Of a stretch of DNA of 57,832 nt, positions 25,288 to 32,735 are shown piece after piece. The translations under genes were made by a program, and so were the position numbers. Origin of the DNA: JALHST01 sp038316335 (GTDB lineage: Bacteria > Bacteroidota > Bacteroidia > Flavobacteriales > Flavobacteriaceae); NCBI GenBank assembly GCA_038316335.1, contig JBBQAM010000025.1, forward strand, positions 1 to 57,832, in the 5' to 3' direction. The notes below the pieces were generated by a model, which was not told the origin of the DNA, did not search any database, and was given only the letters and a program-made list of their open reading frames with translations. Numbering within the stretch: position 1 is the first letter of the stretch; each line of letters starts with the position of its first letter.

Positions 25288-25770
25288 ATGGAAAGAAATC
25301 CTTCCTTTTTTGATCGTCGCAGTTGGTCGAACAATCGGTTTGCCTGGGGCTATGCACTACTTATTTTAATTTTGACCCTACTTTTTGCAATTATACTAAG
25401 GCTGTCCGGAATCTATGAAGGGATTGCCTTGCGCAGTATCAACCTGTTCTTTATTTTGATAGGTTTTGTTTTATTGATATGGGACTATAGGCGAAGCAAA
25501 CAAATAGAACTTACCTATGTAATGGCCTTTCAAATCTTACTACGTACCGGTATTTACTTTTGTCTTTTGTTTCTCCCAACATTATTGATATTTTTAGCGA
25601 ATGACCAAATGGCTCTGTATTTGGTACAGGAACATGAGACATTCAGCGCTGATTACCCGATTCTCCAGATGGTTCTTTCAACCTATTTAGTAACAGTACC
25701 TGCCGTGGTAATTGCTGCTATGACAGTGGCCTATACAGCCCATTTTTATAAAGGGAAGCACAGAAAATAA
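25288..25770 (+). CDS. Four-helix membrane protein of unknown function
   Basis: 160 residues with four hydrophobic segments: AWGYALLILILTLLFAIIL, SINLFFILIGFVLLIW, ILLRTGIYFCLLFLPTLLIFL and MVLSTYLVTVPAVVIAAMTVAY. The tail is short and basic (HFYKGKHRK). I do not recognise a family. It has its own operator-promoter shared with gpmA and is predicted to be monocistronic, since a gene-free stretch follows. Confidence 0.7.
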   Translation: MERNPSFFDRRSWSNNRFAWGYALLILILTLLFAIILRLSGIYEGIALRSINLFFILIGFVLLIWDYRRSKQIELTYVMAFQILLRTGIYFCLLFLPTLLIFLANDQMALYLVQEHETFSADYPILQMVLSTYLVTVPAVVIAAMTVAYTAHFYKGKHRK

Positions 25771-26121
25771 TCCACTAGATTAAGACTGGCCATCGATTCA
25801 AGGTTTGATTTGCACCTTGAAACTATAGACCCTAACGCATCTAAAGCTGGTGGCCCGGCAAATGAGTTTCCTTATTCATGACTTTGGTATGCTTTTAATA
25901 GGCCTTCTAGGGCATGACTAGGCCTAGTAGGAAATCAGTTTATCTTTTTTACAATTCACTTTGATGCATTTTCAGGATGAGGTCTTCTTTTTCGCTGGAA
26001 TAGTATATTAAATGAGGGTATTAGTATTTTGGTACACGCATTTTGGGAATCTTTTGGCATTCATTACGTCGTGTAATCTTTACTTTTGGATAGGAATTGG
26101 TCATCAATCAACATTTTATTC
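25771..26121 (+). other. Leader region of the Crp/Fnr regulator gene
   Basis: This 350-bp stretch holds no convincing frame. Near its right end TACTTTTG (26081-26088) is a perfect -7 box, with TTTG 24 nt upstream (26053-26056), somewhat far for a -33 element. The regulator ATG at 26122 is 33 nt after the box. No TGCTAC palindrome and no Fnr-type box is present, so the regulator does not appear to control its own gene through this motif. Confidence 0.55.
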
Positions 26122-26832
26122 ATGAACGATGGTAACGCACATTTTATAAGATGTTTGGAGGCACTGAAGGCCTCCTCTTTTTTTGAGGGTGCAGAAATAA
26201 GTGCCTTAAAGGAATTGCTCGCTAAAATGTCGCTCGAATATTGGGCACCAGGCACCTTTAAAAACAGTGCTGATTTTAGGCAATCGTTTCACGTCATTAT
26301 TGCTGGTAGACTAAAAGTATATCGGATAAACCCCAATACAGGAAGGGAACACACTATTTTTATTTTGAATGATGGGGATGTCTTTGATATCCTGAGTCTT
26401 TTGGATCAAGAGACACACGAAATTTATTGGGAGGCCAAGGACCAGCTGGAAATATTACACATTGGTCTCGATGATATACAGCAATGGCTCTATAGATCTC
26501 CGAGCATTCAAAAAAATATGATGCATTATCTGGGGCATAGAATGCGTCAATTGGAAGATGCCGCGACCGACATTTCATTGCATTCCACCTTAGTGCGGCT
26601 ATCCGGACTTATCCTACGCAATATCAACGGCGAAAACCATAAGCTAGAACTGATCAATAATCTGCCCAACGAGGAACTGGCAAGTCTAATTGGTACGACC
26701 AGGGCCGTTGTAAACAGGCACATTCAGGAATTGAAACGATGTGGCGCCATCTCGGTTAAACGAAAATATATTGATGTTCAAAACGTGCAGGCCTTGATTG
26801 CTATCGCAGAGGAACGTCAAGGACTGTTTTGA
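26122..26832 (+). CDS. Crp/Fnr-family transcriptional regulator
   Basis: 236 residues from ATG 26122 (MNDGNAHFIRCLEAL); a TTG 36 nt upstream overlaps the promoter. The N-terminal cNMP-type beta roll is visible (FHVIIAGRLKVYRINPNTGREHTIFILNDGDVFDILSLL), then a long dimer helix (IQKNMMHYLGHRMRQLEDAATDISLHS) and a C-terminal HTH (LPNEELASLIGTTRAVVNRHIQELKRCGAI) whose recognition helix starts near residue 190. The phosphate-binding cassette of Crp (GE....RTA) is not recognisable. Only two cysteines are seen, so the Fe-S cluster of Fnr is unlikely. The ligand is unknown. TTRAVVNR lacks the R-E-T-V-G-R of Crp and the E-T-I-S-R of Fnr. It is the best candidate to bind the local TGCTAC palindromes. 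Confidence 0.88.
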   Translation: MNDGNAHFIRCLEALKASSFFEGAEISALKELLAKMSLEYWAPGTFKNSADFRQSFHVIIAGRLKVYRINPNTGREHTIFILNDGDVFDILSLLDQETHEIYWEAKDQLEILHIGLDDIQQWLYRSPSIQKNMMHYLGHRMRQLEDAATDISLHSTLVRLSGLILRNINGENHKLELINNLPNEELASLIGTTRAVVNRHIQELKRCGAISVKRKYIDVQNVQALIAIAEERQGLF

Positions 26833-27080
26833 GAAAAGTACTTTCCCTCATAATACAACCCTGCAATCGCCCTATTTTTTTCCGGATAACGACTGAATTA
26901 GTTTCGAAAATGGGCATCACATTGGGTATGCAAAAACCTTGAAAACATACCGTTATTGATTTCGTGATTCGAAAGGCTCCTTATGCCCATTGACTGACCG
27001 GCAACTTCGATCGGCTACTTTCAGTTTTTAAAAGCAAAATCCTTCATGTTTCAATAGGAACTTAGAATGATTTCACTTGA
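26833..27080. other. Gene-free stretch after the regulator gene
   Basis: No credible frame. It lies between the regulator stop and the operator of the HdeD gene. I see no strong terminator hairpin, though one would be expected. The full gap to the next gene is about 330 bp, including the operator. Confidence 0.5.
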
Positions 27081-27127
27081 ACTGCTACTTTGGTAGCAGT
27101 TGTTCAACACGTCAGATAGTAATTTAG
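27081..27127 (+). promoter_or_regulatory. TGCTAC-N4-GTAGCA operator and -7 box, hdeD-like promoter
   Basis: The 20-bp palindrome ACTGCTAC-TTTG-GTAGCAGT spans 27081-27100 with core 27083-27098 (centre 27090.5); its N4 spacer is asymmetric. TAATTTAG at 27120-27127 is a one-mismatch TAnnTTTG placed 29.5 bp from the centre. The HdeD-family ATG is 36 nt further on. Confidence 0.72.
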
Positions 27128-27163
27128 TGGCAGCAAATTAATAATAGTAAAAGTGTAACTAAC

Positions 27164-27751
27164 ATGGCGGATTCTCCTTCTAATTTAAACGGTCGGCCAA
27201 CAATTGATGGCAAATATTGGTGGATACAAATCATTTTAGGGCTTGCGTTTATTGTATGCGCTTTCTGGTTTTGGTTCACACCTGTGGAAACGTACATCAC
27301 ATTGGCGGTCTTTTTTAGCTTTGTCATGTTCATAACAGGATTTTTTGAGATTATTAATGCCATTAGCATGAAGCAATCATCAGCCAGTTGGCCGTATTTT
27401 TTAATAGGCGGTATTATTGATCTGGTTCTGGGAATTATTTTAATTACCCATGAAAATTTAACCCTTGAAGTGCTACCGTTGCTTTTGGGTATTTGGTTTT
27501 TATTTCGCGCTTTGACATTCTTCATATCATATAGAGACATCAGAAAACATGCTACAAGGAATTCCGGATGGCTAGTATTCGCAGCCATCTTAACCTTGAT
27601 ATTTTCAATTGCCATTTTGGCAAAACCTATATTAGGCGAACTGACGTTGATCTATACGGTAAGTTTTGCCTTTTTCTTTATGGGCCTCTATAGGGTGACC
27701 CTTGGTATAAAATTATATAATGCCCGAAAGGGTTCGTATTTAAATAAATAG
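27164..27751 (+). CDS. HdeD-family membrane protein
   Basis: 195 residues with six hydrophobic segments in three pairs, as expected for the HdeD/DUF308 family. The first pair is IILGLAFIVCAFWFWF and YITLAVFFSFVMFITGFFEIINAI. The second includes YFLIGGIIDLVLGIILI and VLPLLLGIWFLFRALTFFI. The third includes LVFAAILTLIFSIAIL and YTVSFAFFFMGLYRV. In E. coli HdeD is linked to acid resistance at high cell density, but its mechanism is not known. Its N-terminus (MADSPSNLNGRPTIDGK) is short and soluble. It is followed 19 nt later by the 65-residue gene. Confidence 0.88.
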   Translation: MADSPSNLNGRPTIDGKYWWIQIILGLAFIVCAFWFWFTPVETYITLAVFFSFVMFITGFFEIINAISMKQSSASWPYFLIGGIIDLVLGIILITHENLTLEVLPLLLGIWFLFRALTFFISYRDIRKHATRNSGWLVFAAILTLIFSIAILAKPILGELTLIYTVSFAFFFMGLYRVTLGIKLYNARKGSYLNK

Positions 27752-27770
27752 TAATCTTAAATTAACAGTT

Positions 27771-27968
27771 ATGATACATGGTATAGATGAACGCGACCAA
27801 TTAGCTGCCTTACACGATAGGCACAAAAGATTTTCCCTAGAGGTCTATGACCACCTGACCAATCAGGAAGAGGCTCACATGCTAAAGGCGCAACGTAAAT
27901 TGCGGGAGACCGAAAAAGAACTGGAAGCACTTAAAAAAACGCTCCATTCAAAAAAACACAAGGTTTAA
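27771..27968 (+). CDS. Small coiled-coil protein, 65 residues
   Basis: Begins MIHGIDERDQLAALHDRHKRF and ends TLHSKKHKV. It is predicted almost entirely helical with heptads (EEAHMLKAQRKLRETEKELEALKKTL). No family recognised. It lies 19 nt after the HdeD gene and before a strong terminator, so it is the second gene of that operon. A cytoplasmic partner of HdeD is possible. Confidence 0.68.
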   Translation: MIHGIDERDQLAALHDRHKRFSLEVYDHLTNQEEAHMLKAQRKLRETEKELEALKKTLHSKKHKV

Positions 27969-27988
27969 TTCTAGCATTAATCTTCAAA

Positions 27989-28028
27989 AAGACCGCTTAA
28001 TTGATATAATTAAGCGGTCTTTTTTTTG
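27989..28028 (+). terminator. Rho-independent terminator after the HdeD operon
   Basis: A 14-bp perfect stem: AAGACCGCTTAATT (27989-28002) with AATTAAGCGGTCTT (28008-28021), a 5-nt loop (GATAT) and a T-run to about 28027. It isolates the HdeD operon from the next operator-promoter. Confidence 0.9.
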
Positions 28029-28091
28029 CTTTTATTTTCAAAACCGAACCTACTCTCTTTAGGTCCACTGTCGGCCTAAAATGAATGCGAT

Positions 28092-28136
28092 TGCTACTTA
28101 GGTAGCAGACGCAACAGTGATATAGCGCTAAATTTA
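28092..28136 (+). promoter_or_regulatory. TGCTAC-N4-GTAGCA operator and -7 box, 28162 promoter
   Basis: Core TGCTAC-TTAG-GTAGCA spans 28092-28107 (centre 28099.5). TAAATTTA at 28129-28136 matches TAnnTTTG except for the last base and is exactly 29.5 bp from the centre. The same -7 sequence and the same TTAG spacer recur at 35454-35498, so these two promoters look duplicated. Confidence 0.75.
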
Positions 28137-28161
28137 TAGGTATAATCTAAAGATATGCATC

Positions 28162-28743
28162 ATGAATAAAATTAGTAGTTTGCTCATTTTAACGACTTTA
28201 TTAGCAGGGGGCACCAGCTATGCCCAAAATCAACCTGCTATGTTTGGCAGTGGAAAAGCCGTAAACTCAAAAACCTTTTTCAAAAAACCGGCCACCATAA
28301 AAGGTGCCTCGACCGAAGTCACTTATGGGGGACTGCCTACGATAGAAATCCAGCGGGAAATAGATTCAAATACGGCAATTCCCTTCGAGAATAAAGAATA
28401 TTATTACAATGAAGGTGATTTTTTTATGTACAACGGGGGTCGTTATATATTGATTGCCCCGCCCATCGGTCTTACAATCGAAAACATCTCTGATGATGCA
28501 GTTCTTTTGGAACAAGTCGCGCCTGACATCTATTATCAAAATGGGATTTTCTTTAAGAAAATTAAGGGGCGATTCGAAGTTATCAAAGAACAACTTGGGG
28601 CTATTATTTATAACCTCCCACCGAATACTGCTGTGGTCACTATTGGCGAAAAGGCCTACTATGAATATTTGGGCGTGCTCTATGAAAAAGTACTTGTAAA
28701 CAAGGAAGAAGGCTTTGTAGTCGTCGGGGAATTGATCAAATAA
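28162..28743 (+). CDS. Secreted DUF6515-like protein
   Basis: 193 residues with a signal peptide (MNKISSLLILTTLLAGGTSYAQ). The mature part contains repeated short motifs: YYYNEGDFFMYNGGRYILIAPPIG, then YYQNGIFFKKIKGRFEVI, then KAYYEYLGVLYEKVLVN. The YY...G.FY....Y.VV pattern and the internal repetition match the DUF6515-type periplasmic proteins of Bacteroidota. The function of that family is unknown. A signal peptide and absence of a lipobox suggest periplasm. Confidence 0.72.
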   Translation: MNKISSLLILTTLLAGGTSYAQNQPAMFGSGKAVNSKTFFKKPATIKGASTEVTYGGLPTIEIQREIDSNTAIPFENKEYYYNEGDFFMYNGGRYILIAPPIGLTIENISDDAVLLEQVAPDIYYQNGIFFKKIKGRFEVIKEQLGAIIYNLPPNTAVVTIGEKAYYEYLGVLYEKVLVNKEEGFVVVGELIK

Positions 28744-28776
28744 AGGCATGACGAACCCTCAAAACTAGCTACCAAG

Positions 28777-29214
28777 ATGTTGGCAAGGCACTTCATAAAG
28801 CGTTGTATGGCATACATTCTTTTTAAAATTGTTGGCCACAGTCAAAAATTGCCAAATCGCGCTGTTTTGAACAGCTTTAAAAAGAAATATACCAACGCTT
28901 CCTATGTTAGCTGGAAAACCGTTCACGGCCATATATGGGCTGCTTTTTTTTTAAGGGAGAATAGGGAACTAAAGGCCTACTTTAAGGAAGATGGTAGCTG
29001 GATAAAAACGTGGGTCCCGATACCCCTAGGCAATGTGCCAAAAAAAGTAAGTACAGGTTTATATAGTAGTGCATCTTATCATTCCTATAAATCAACATTT
29101 CGCGTAGACACCCCTCAAGGCATTTATTATGAGTTTAGGACCAGCGCACTGCATCCCCGGGAAATAGCCCGTTATGACATTTATGGAAAATTGGTAGAAA
29201 ATAGCACTGTCTAA
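28777..29214 (+). CDS. PepSY-like protein, 145 residues
   Basis: Contains the arrangement of Bacteroidota PepSY-like (DUF2874-type) domains: RAVLNSFKKKYTNASYVSWKTVHGHIWAAFFLRENRELKAYFKEDGSWIKTWVPIPLGNVP. Two half-domains can be seen. The N-terminus (MLARHFIKRCMAYILFKIVG) is weakly hydrophobic and not a clear signal peptide, so export is uncertain. It begins 33 nt after the DUF6515-like stop and is likely in the same operon. Related domains occur in the 29319 and 39261 proteins. Confidence 0.65.
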   Translation: MLARHFIKRCMAYILFKIVGHSQKLPNRAVLNSFKKKYTNASYVSWKTVHGHIWAAFFLRENRELKAYFKEDGSWIKTWVPIPLGNVPKKVSTGLYSSASYHSYKSTFRVDTPQGIYYEFRTSALHPREIARYDIYGKLVENSTV

Positions 29215-29226
29215 ATACGATGGTTC

Positions 29227-29272
29227 TGCTACAAAAGTAGCAGAATTCGGATTGATTGCCGACGTACATTTG
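29227..29272 (+). promoter_or_regulatory. TGCTAC-N4-GTAGCA operator and -7 box, 29319 promoter
   Basis: Core TGCTAC-AAAA-GTAGCA spans 29227-29242 (centre 29234.5) and is extended by one matched base pair on each side (C/G). TACATTTG at 29265-29272 is a perfect -7 box, 30.5 bp from the centre, 1 bp more than the usual spacing. The ATG is 46 nt downstream of the box. Confidence 0.75.
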
Positions 29273-29318
29273 ATGTGGTTTAAGGTAGTACGGAATACTA
29301 ATTTTTAAATATACAAAA

Positions 29319-29867
29319 ATGAAAAAATTGATTTTTAGTACGGTGATGATCGGCTTGTCAGCACAGGCCTTTTCGCAAGATGTTGTGTACGAGGAAAGGA
29401 TTAAAAAGGAAGAAATACCGGCTGCCGTAATTGAATCGGTAACAACCGATTTTCCAGGGTATACCATGGAAGAATTTACGGCCGTTCCTATTGAATACGT
29501 CGACGATTATGCATGGGTGAATAGGAATGCCCGATCGATTGATGATTATGACACTTTTGAGATTGACCTTGATGGGAAAGGCACGGATATTACCGCCACC
29601 TATGATCGCCATGGTAATTTGCTAAATAGTGCCGAACATTTAAAAAATGCCGTTCCTCCTGTTGCTGTGCGCGATGCCGTCGAAAAGGGGTACCCAGGTT
29701 GGACCATCACCAAGGATGTATACAACATGCAACAGTTCAAAGCAGGAAAAATGAAGCAACATTATAGAATTGAAATCATGAAAGATGGTAAGAAGATGCG
29801 TATCAATACGGATGCCAGCGGCAAAATTTTAAATACTTCCAAAATGCACAAAAGACATACAATGTAA
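29319..29867 (+). CDS. Secreted protein with two PepSY-like domains
   Basis: 182 residues with a signal peptide (MKKLIFSTVMIGLSAQAFSQ). Two similar modules follow: residues about 30-100 (EEIPAAVIESVTTDFPGYTMEEF...DTFEIDLDGKGTDITATYDRHGNLLNSAEHL) and about 105-175 (VPPVAVRDAVEKGYPGWTITKDV...HYRIEIMKDGKKMRINTDASGKILNTSKM). Each has the PepSY-like helix then beta sheet with DG.G at the turn. Such proteins bind other envelope proteins or metals in some cases, but no function is known here. Confidence 0.75.
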   Translation: MKKLIFSTVMIGLSAQAFSQDVVYEERIKKEEIPAAVIESVTTDFPGYTMEEFTAVPIEYVDDYAWVNRNARSIDDYDTFEIDLDGKGTDITATYDRHGNLLNSAEHLKNAVPPVAVRDAVEKGYPGWTITKDVYNMQQFKAGKMKQHYRIEIMKDGKKMRINTDASGKILNTSKMHKRHTM

Positions 29868-29882
29868 ATTGATTTAGACGAC

Positions 29883-29914
29883 AAAAACCCTTGGCGTGCA
29901 ACAAGGGTTTTTGA
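29883..29914 (+). terminator. Terminator after the PepSY-like gene
   Basis: AAAAACCCTT (29883-29892) pairs with AAGGGTTTTT (29903-29912) around a 10-nt loop. The stem ends in a T-run on the plus strand. The A-run on the left means it could also act on the minus strand, but no leftward gene approaches it. Confidence 0.8.
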
Positions 29915-30332
29915 TATTTAAAAGGAGATGCCTAAAATGCATTATAAAAACAAATGAAGTAAGAATAGTTTGTTTGATAACCTTGTGCTGCTTTGCCTGT
30001 TAGGAGAAAAGGAAACTATGGAAGATGTGGTTGAACAATAGCATGTTGATAATAAACCCAATGTTTCGGAAGAACCTTTCGCAAAAGTGTCAAAGCACAT
30101 AAAAAAAACAGACAAACTTTGGCATCAGGTAGTACTTGGCTTCGTATCAACCAATCTATTAGATGAATTTAGTTGTCATTATTGCTTGGGTCGAATAAGC
30201 AGTGGGTGGTCGCAAAAAGGCAGCCCTTTTCTCTTTGATATCCTGACCACATAGCCAGTAATTTATCGATTCTGGCTTAAAAGATCCTGTTATTTGTACT
30301 AAATTTAAACGTTGTAACTTTTTAGGAAAATT
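29915..30332. other. Gene-free stretch before the efflux operon
   Basis: About 420 bp with no convincing frame. Near its right end AGCCAG (30253-30258) and CTGGCT (30272-30277) form an inverted repeat with a 13-bp spacer. Two alternative -7 boxes follow: TAAATTTA at 30300-30307, or TAACTTTT at 30315-30322 with TTTG at 30293-30296 as -33 (18-nt spacer). The second is close to the ATG. No TGCTAC palindrome is present. Confidence 0.5.
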
Positions 30333-31598
30333 ATGTTTAAACCTATAAAATACGGTGCCTTGCCAATACTGTTTATTGCGACCCTTGGTTACGGACAGCA
30401 GTCTTTAGCGGTCGATTCGCTCTTTACCTTGGTAGAAAAGAATTACCCAGCCTTGCACCAAAAGTCCTTGAATAACGACTTTGGTAAACTCGTTCAGGAA
30501 GCATTGAATACTAATTGGTATCCAAAAGTGAACGTCGGCGGTTCGGCAACCTATCAAAGTGAGGTGACTAAATTTTCGATACCGGGTTCTGTGGGGTTTC
30601 CGGTACCTGCCAAAGATCAATATAAGATAGGCCTGGAGTTATCGCAGACATTATTTGATGCGGGGATCAATCAGGCACAAAAGGAAATCGAGAAACTCAA
30701 TACCACTACCAAGGAAAATTCACTCAATGCCGAAATTTTAGGTATCAAAGGTACGGTACTCGATGTGGCGATTTCGATCATGGTCTCCAAAATGACGTTG
30801 CAACAGCTGAACACGACGATGGAAAACCTGAGGGTGCGCTCAAAAAACGTACAGGCAGCAATTGATAATGACCAGGCATTAACCATCACCAAAGACGAAA
30901 TCGAGGTTGAAATATTACAATTGCAACAGCGAATGAACACCATACAGGCCAATATCAACACGGCCTATGAAACCTTGCATATTTTGTCGGGATTGACGAT
31001 AGTCGATACGCCCGATTTTTATTTTGGTGGCCTAGAAGCGAGCATGACGACCGATTTTGAAGCGCGCCCTGAAGTTCAGAATATTGATGTTGCGTTGTTG
31101 AATCTAGATAGGCAACAAAAACAACTCAACCGAAAAGCCTTGCCAAAATTTTCACTTTTTGCGGATAGCTATTTTGGGAGGCCGGGGTTTAATTTCTTGG
31201 ATAATGACTTTAGATGGTATGGTATCGGGGGTGTCAGTCTTGCCTTCCCAATTACATCGCTCTCCTATAACAGGTCGGTAAAAAAAGGATTGGCAATCCA
31301 AAAAGAATCTGTTCAATCAGACAAGAGAAAACTTAAGGATCAATTATCAATTCAAAATAGTAAACTAAACAATGACATTCAGGCCGCCCTTGCAAACATT
31401 TCAGAAGACGAACAGATTCGCACCAAAAGGCAAAATATCCTGAAGGTTGCCCAAAGCCAGTTTGACAATGGGATACTGCTTTTTTCGGACTATCTCGAAA
31501 AATTGTACAATGCCCAGAATGCCGAAATAAATCTTGAAATACATCGATTGCGGTTACAGCAATTATATGTAAAGCAAAAATTGTTGTACAATGAATGA
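30333..31598 (+). CDS. TolC-family outer-membrane efflux protein
   Basis: Outer-membrane channel of a tripartite exporter. 421 residues with an N-terminal signal-like segment (MFKPIKYGALPILFIATLGYGQ). Two TolC repeats follow (OEP domains), rich in long helices such as VDSLFTLVEKNYPALHQKSLNND and ILKVAQSQFDNGILLFSDYLEKLYNAQNAEINLEIHRL. It is the first gene of a three-gene exporter operon; the next start is 14 nt away. Substrate cannot be predicted. Confidence 0.88.
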   Translation: MFKPIKYGALPILFIATLGYGQQSLAVDSLFTLVEKNYPALHQKSLNNDFGKLVQEALNTNWYPKVNVGGSATYQSEVTKFSIPGSVGFPVPAKDQYKIGLELSQTLFDAGINQAQKEIEKLNTTTKENSLNAEILGIKGTVLDVAISIMVSKMTLQQLNTTMENLRVRSKNVQAAIDNDQALTITKDEIEVEILQLQQRMNTIQANINTAYETLHILSGLTIVDTPDFYFGGLEASMTTDFEARPEVQNIDVALLNLDRQQKQLNRKALPKFSLFADSYFGRPGFNFLDNDFRWYGIGGVSLAFPITSLSYNRSVKKGLAIQKESVQSDKRKLKDQLSIQNSKLNNDIQAALANISEDEQIRTKRQNILKVAQSQFDNGILLFSDYLEKLYNAQNAEINLEIHRLRLQQLYVKQKLLYNE

Positions 31599-31612
31599 TT
31601 TAATCCGTTTCC

Positions 31613-32734
31613 ATGGAAGAAGATAAGGCCGTCAAGAATGAAAATCCGGAACCAAAGAAGGATTCCTTTTTTAAAACGCATAAAAAAACTTTCAGGCCGA
31701 TATTGCTTGTTTTGGTACTTGTAGTTCTATTTTTTTTAGGAAGGGCCATCTTATTTGCCGTTTCTTACGCTACTACCGACAATGCCCAGTTAAGTGCCAA
31801 TATCATAACCTTGCGCACGTCGGTGTCCGGAACTGTTGAGCGCATAGATTTTGCCGATAATCAAAAAGTAAAAAAAGGGGATACGCTGATGGTTTTCGAA
31901 ACCGAGGAATTAATGGCCGAACTCACCAAGGCGCAATCCCAATTCTATAGTAGTCAATTGGCCTACGAAAATGCTTTAGATCTTACCAAAGGGAGCACGT
32001 ATTCGTTCGACGCAGCCGGGTTCAATGTTGCTTCCCTTGGAGACAATCTGACGGCGGCACAAAGTAGACTGCAACAAGCCGAGAGTGATTCGCGAAGAAT
32101 TCAAAACATGTTCTTACAAGGTGCAGCCACGAAGCAGCAAGTGGAAAATACCCAAACGGAATTAGATTTGGCAAAAGCACAAGTTACCTCCGCACGAAAT
32201 ATAATGGCCGCGTCGGGAAGCCAAAAAGCCAGCCTCGGCGTTCAAAAGGAAAGTGCCACTATACAGGCCAAACTAGCACAAGCTTCTATCAATCAGGCCC
32301 AGGCGAACCTTTCCTATGCCCAATCTGAATACAACAAGGCCTTTATTATCGCGCCTTATGATGGGGTGGTATCGAATAGGAATATCAATGTCGGGCAATA
32401 TGTTTTGGGAGGAACGCCTTTGGCATCCCTGATCGAAGACGGAAAACTTTGGGTCGCAGCTAATTTTAAGGAGACACAACTAAATCAACTTAAGATAGGC
32501 AATGTGGCCTTGATTACGGTCGATGCCTTTCCATCCTTAAAATTGTATGGAAAAGTAGAAAGTATCGGTGGAGCCACAGGCGCCAAATTCGCGTTGTTGC
32601 CCCCTGATAATAGTAGCGGTAATTTTATAAAGGTAGTGCAGCGTCTTCCCGTAAAGATCTCGCTCGACAGCATTCCAAAGGGGTATGCCTTCAAACCGGG
32701 TTATAGTGTTGTCGCCAACGTGAAGAAAAATTAG
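31613..32734 (+). CDS. HlyD/EmrA-type periplasmic adaptor protein
   Basis: Periplasmic adaptor linking the inner-membrane pump to the outer-membrane channel. 373 residues: short cytoplasmic tail, one TM helix (RPILLVLVLVVLFFLGRAILFAV, about residues 29-51), then an EmrA-type lipoyl half-motif (ITLRTSVSGTVERIDFADNQKVKKGDTLMVF), a long coiled coil (about 105-225) and the returning lipoyl half (IIAPYDGVVSNRNINVGQYV). The end is a beta-barrel ending GYSVVANVKKN. The gap to the MFS gene is 1 nt. Confidence 0.92.
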   Translation: MEEDKAVKNENPEPKKDSFFKTHKKTFRPILLVLVLVVLFFLGRAILFAVSYATTDNAQLSANIITLRTSVSGTVERIDFADNQKVKKGDTLMVFETEELMAELTKAQSQFYSSQLAYENALDLTKGSTYSFDAAGFNVASLGDNLTAAQSRLQQAESDSRRIQNMFLQGAATKQQVENTQTELDLAKAQVTSARNIMAASGSQKASLGVQKESATIQAKLAQASINQAQANLSYAQSEYNKAFIIAPYDGVVSNRNINVGQYVLGGTPLASLIEDGKLWVAANFKETQLNQLKIGNVALITVDAFPSLKLYGKVESIGGATGAKFALLPPDNSSGNFIKVVQRLPVKISLDSIPKGYAFKPGYSVVANVKKN

Positions 32735-32735
32735 G

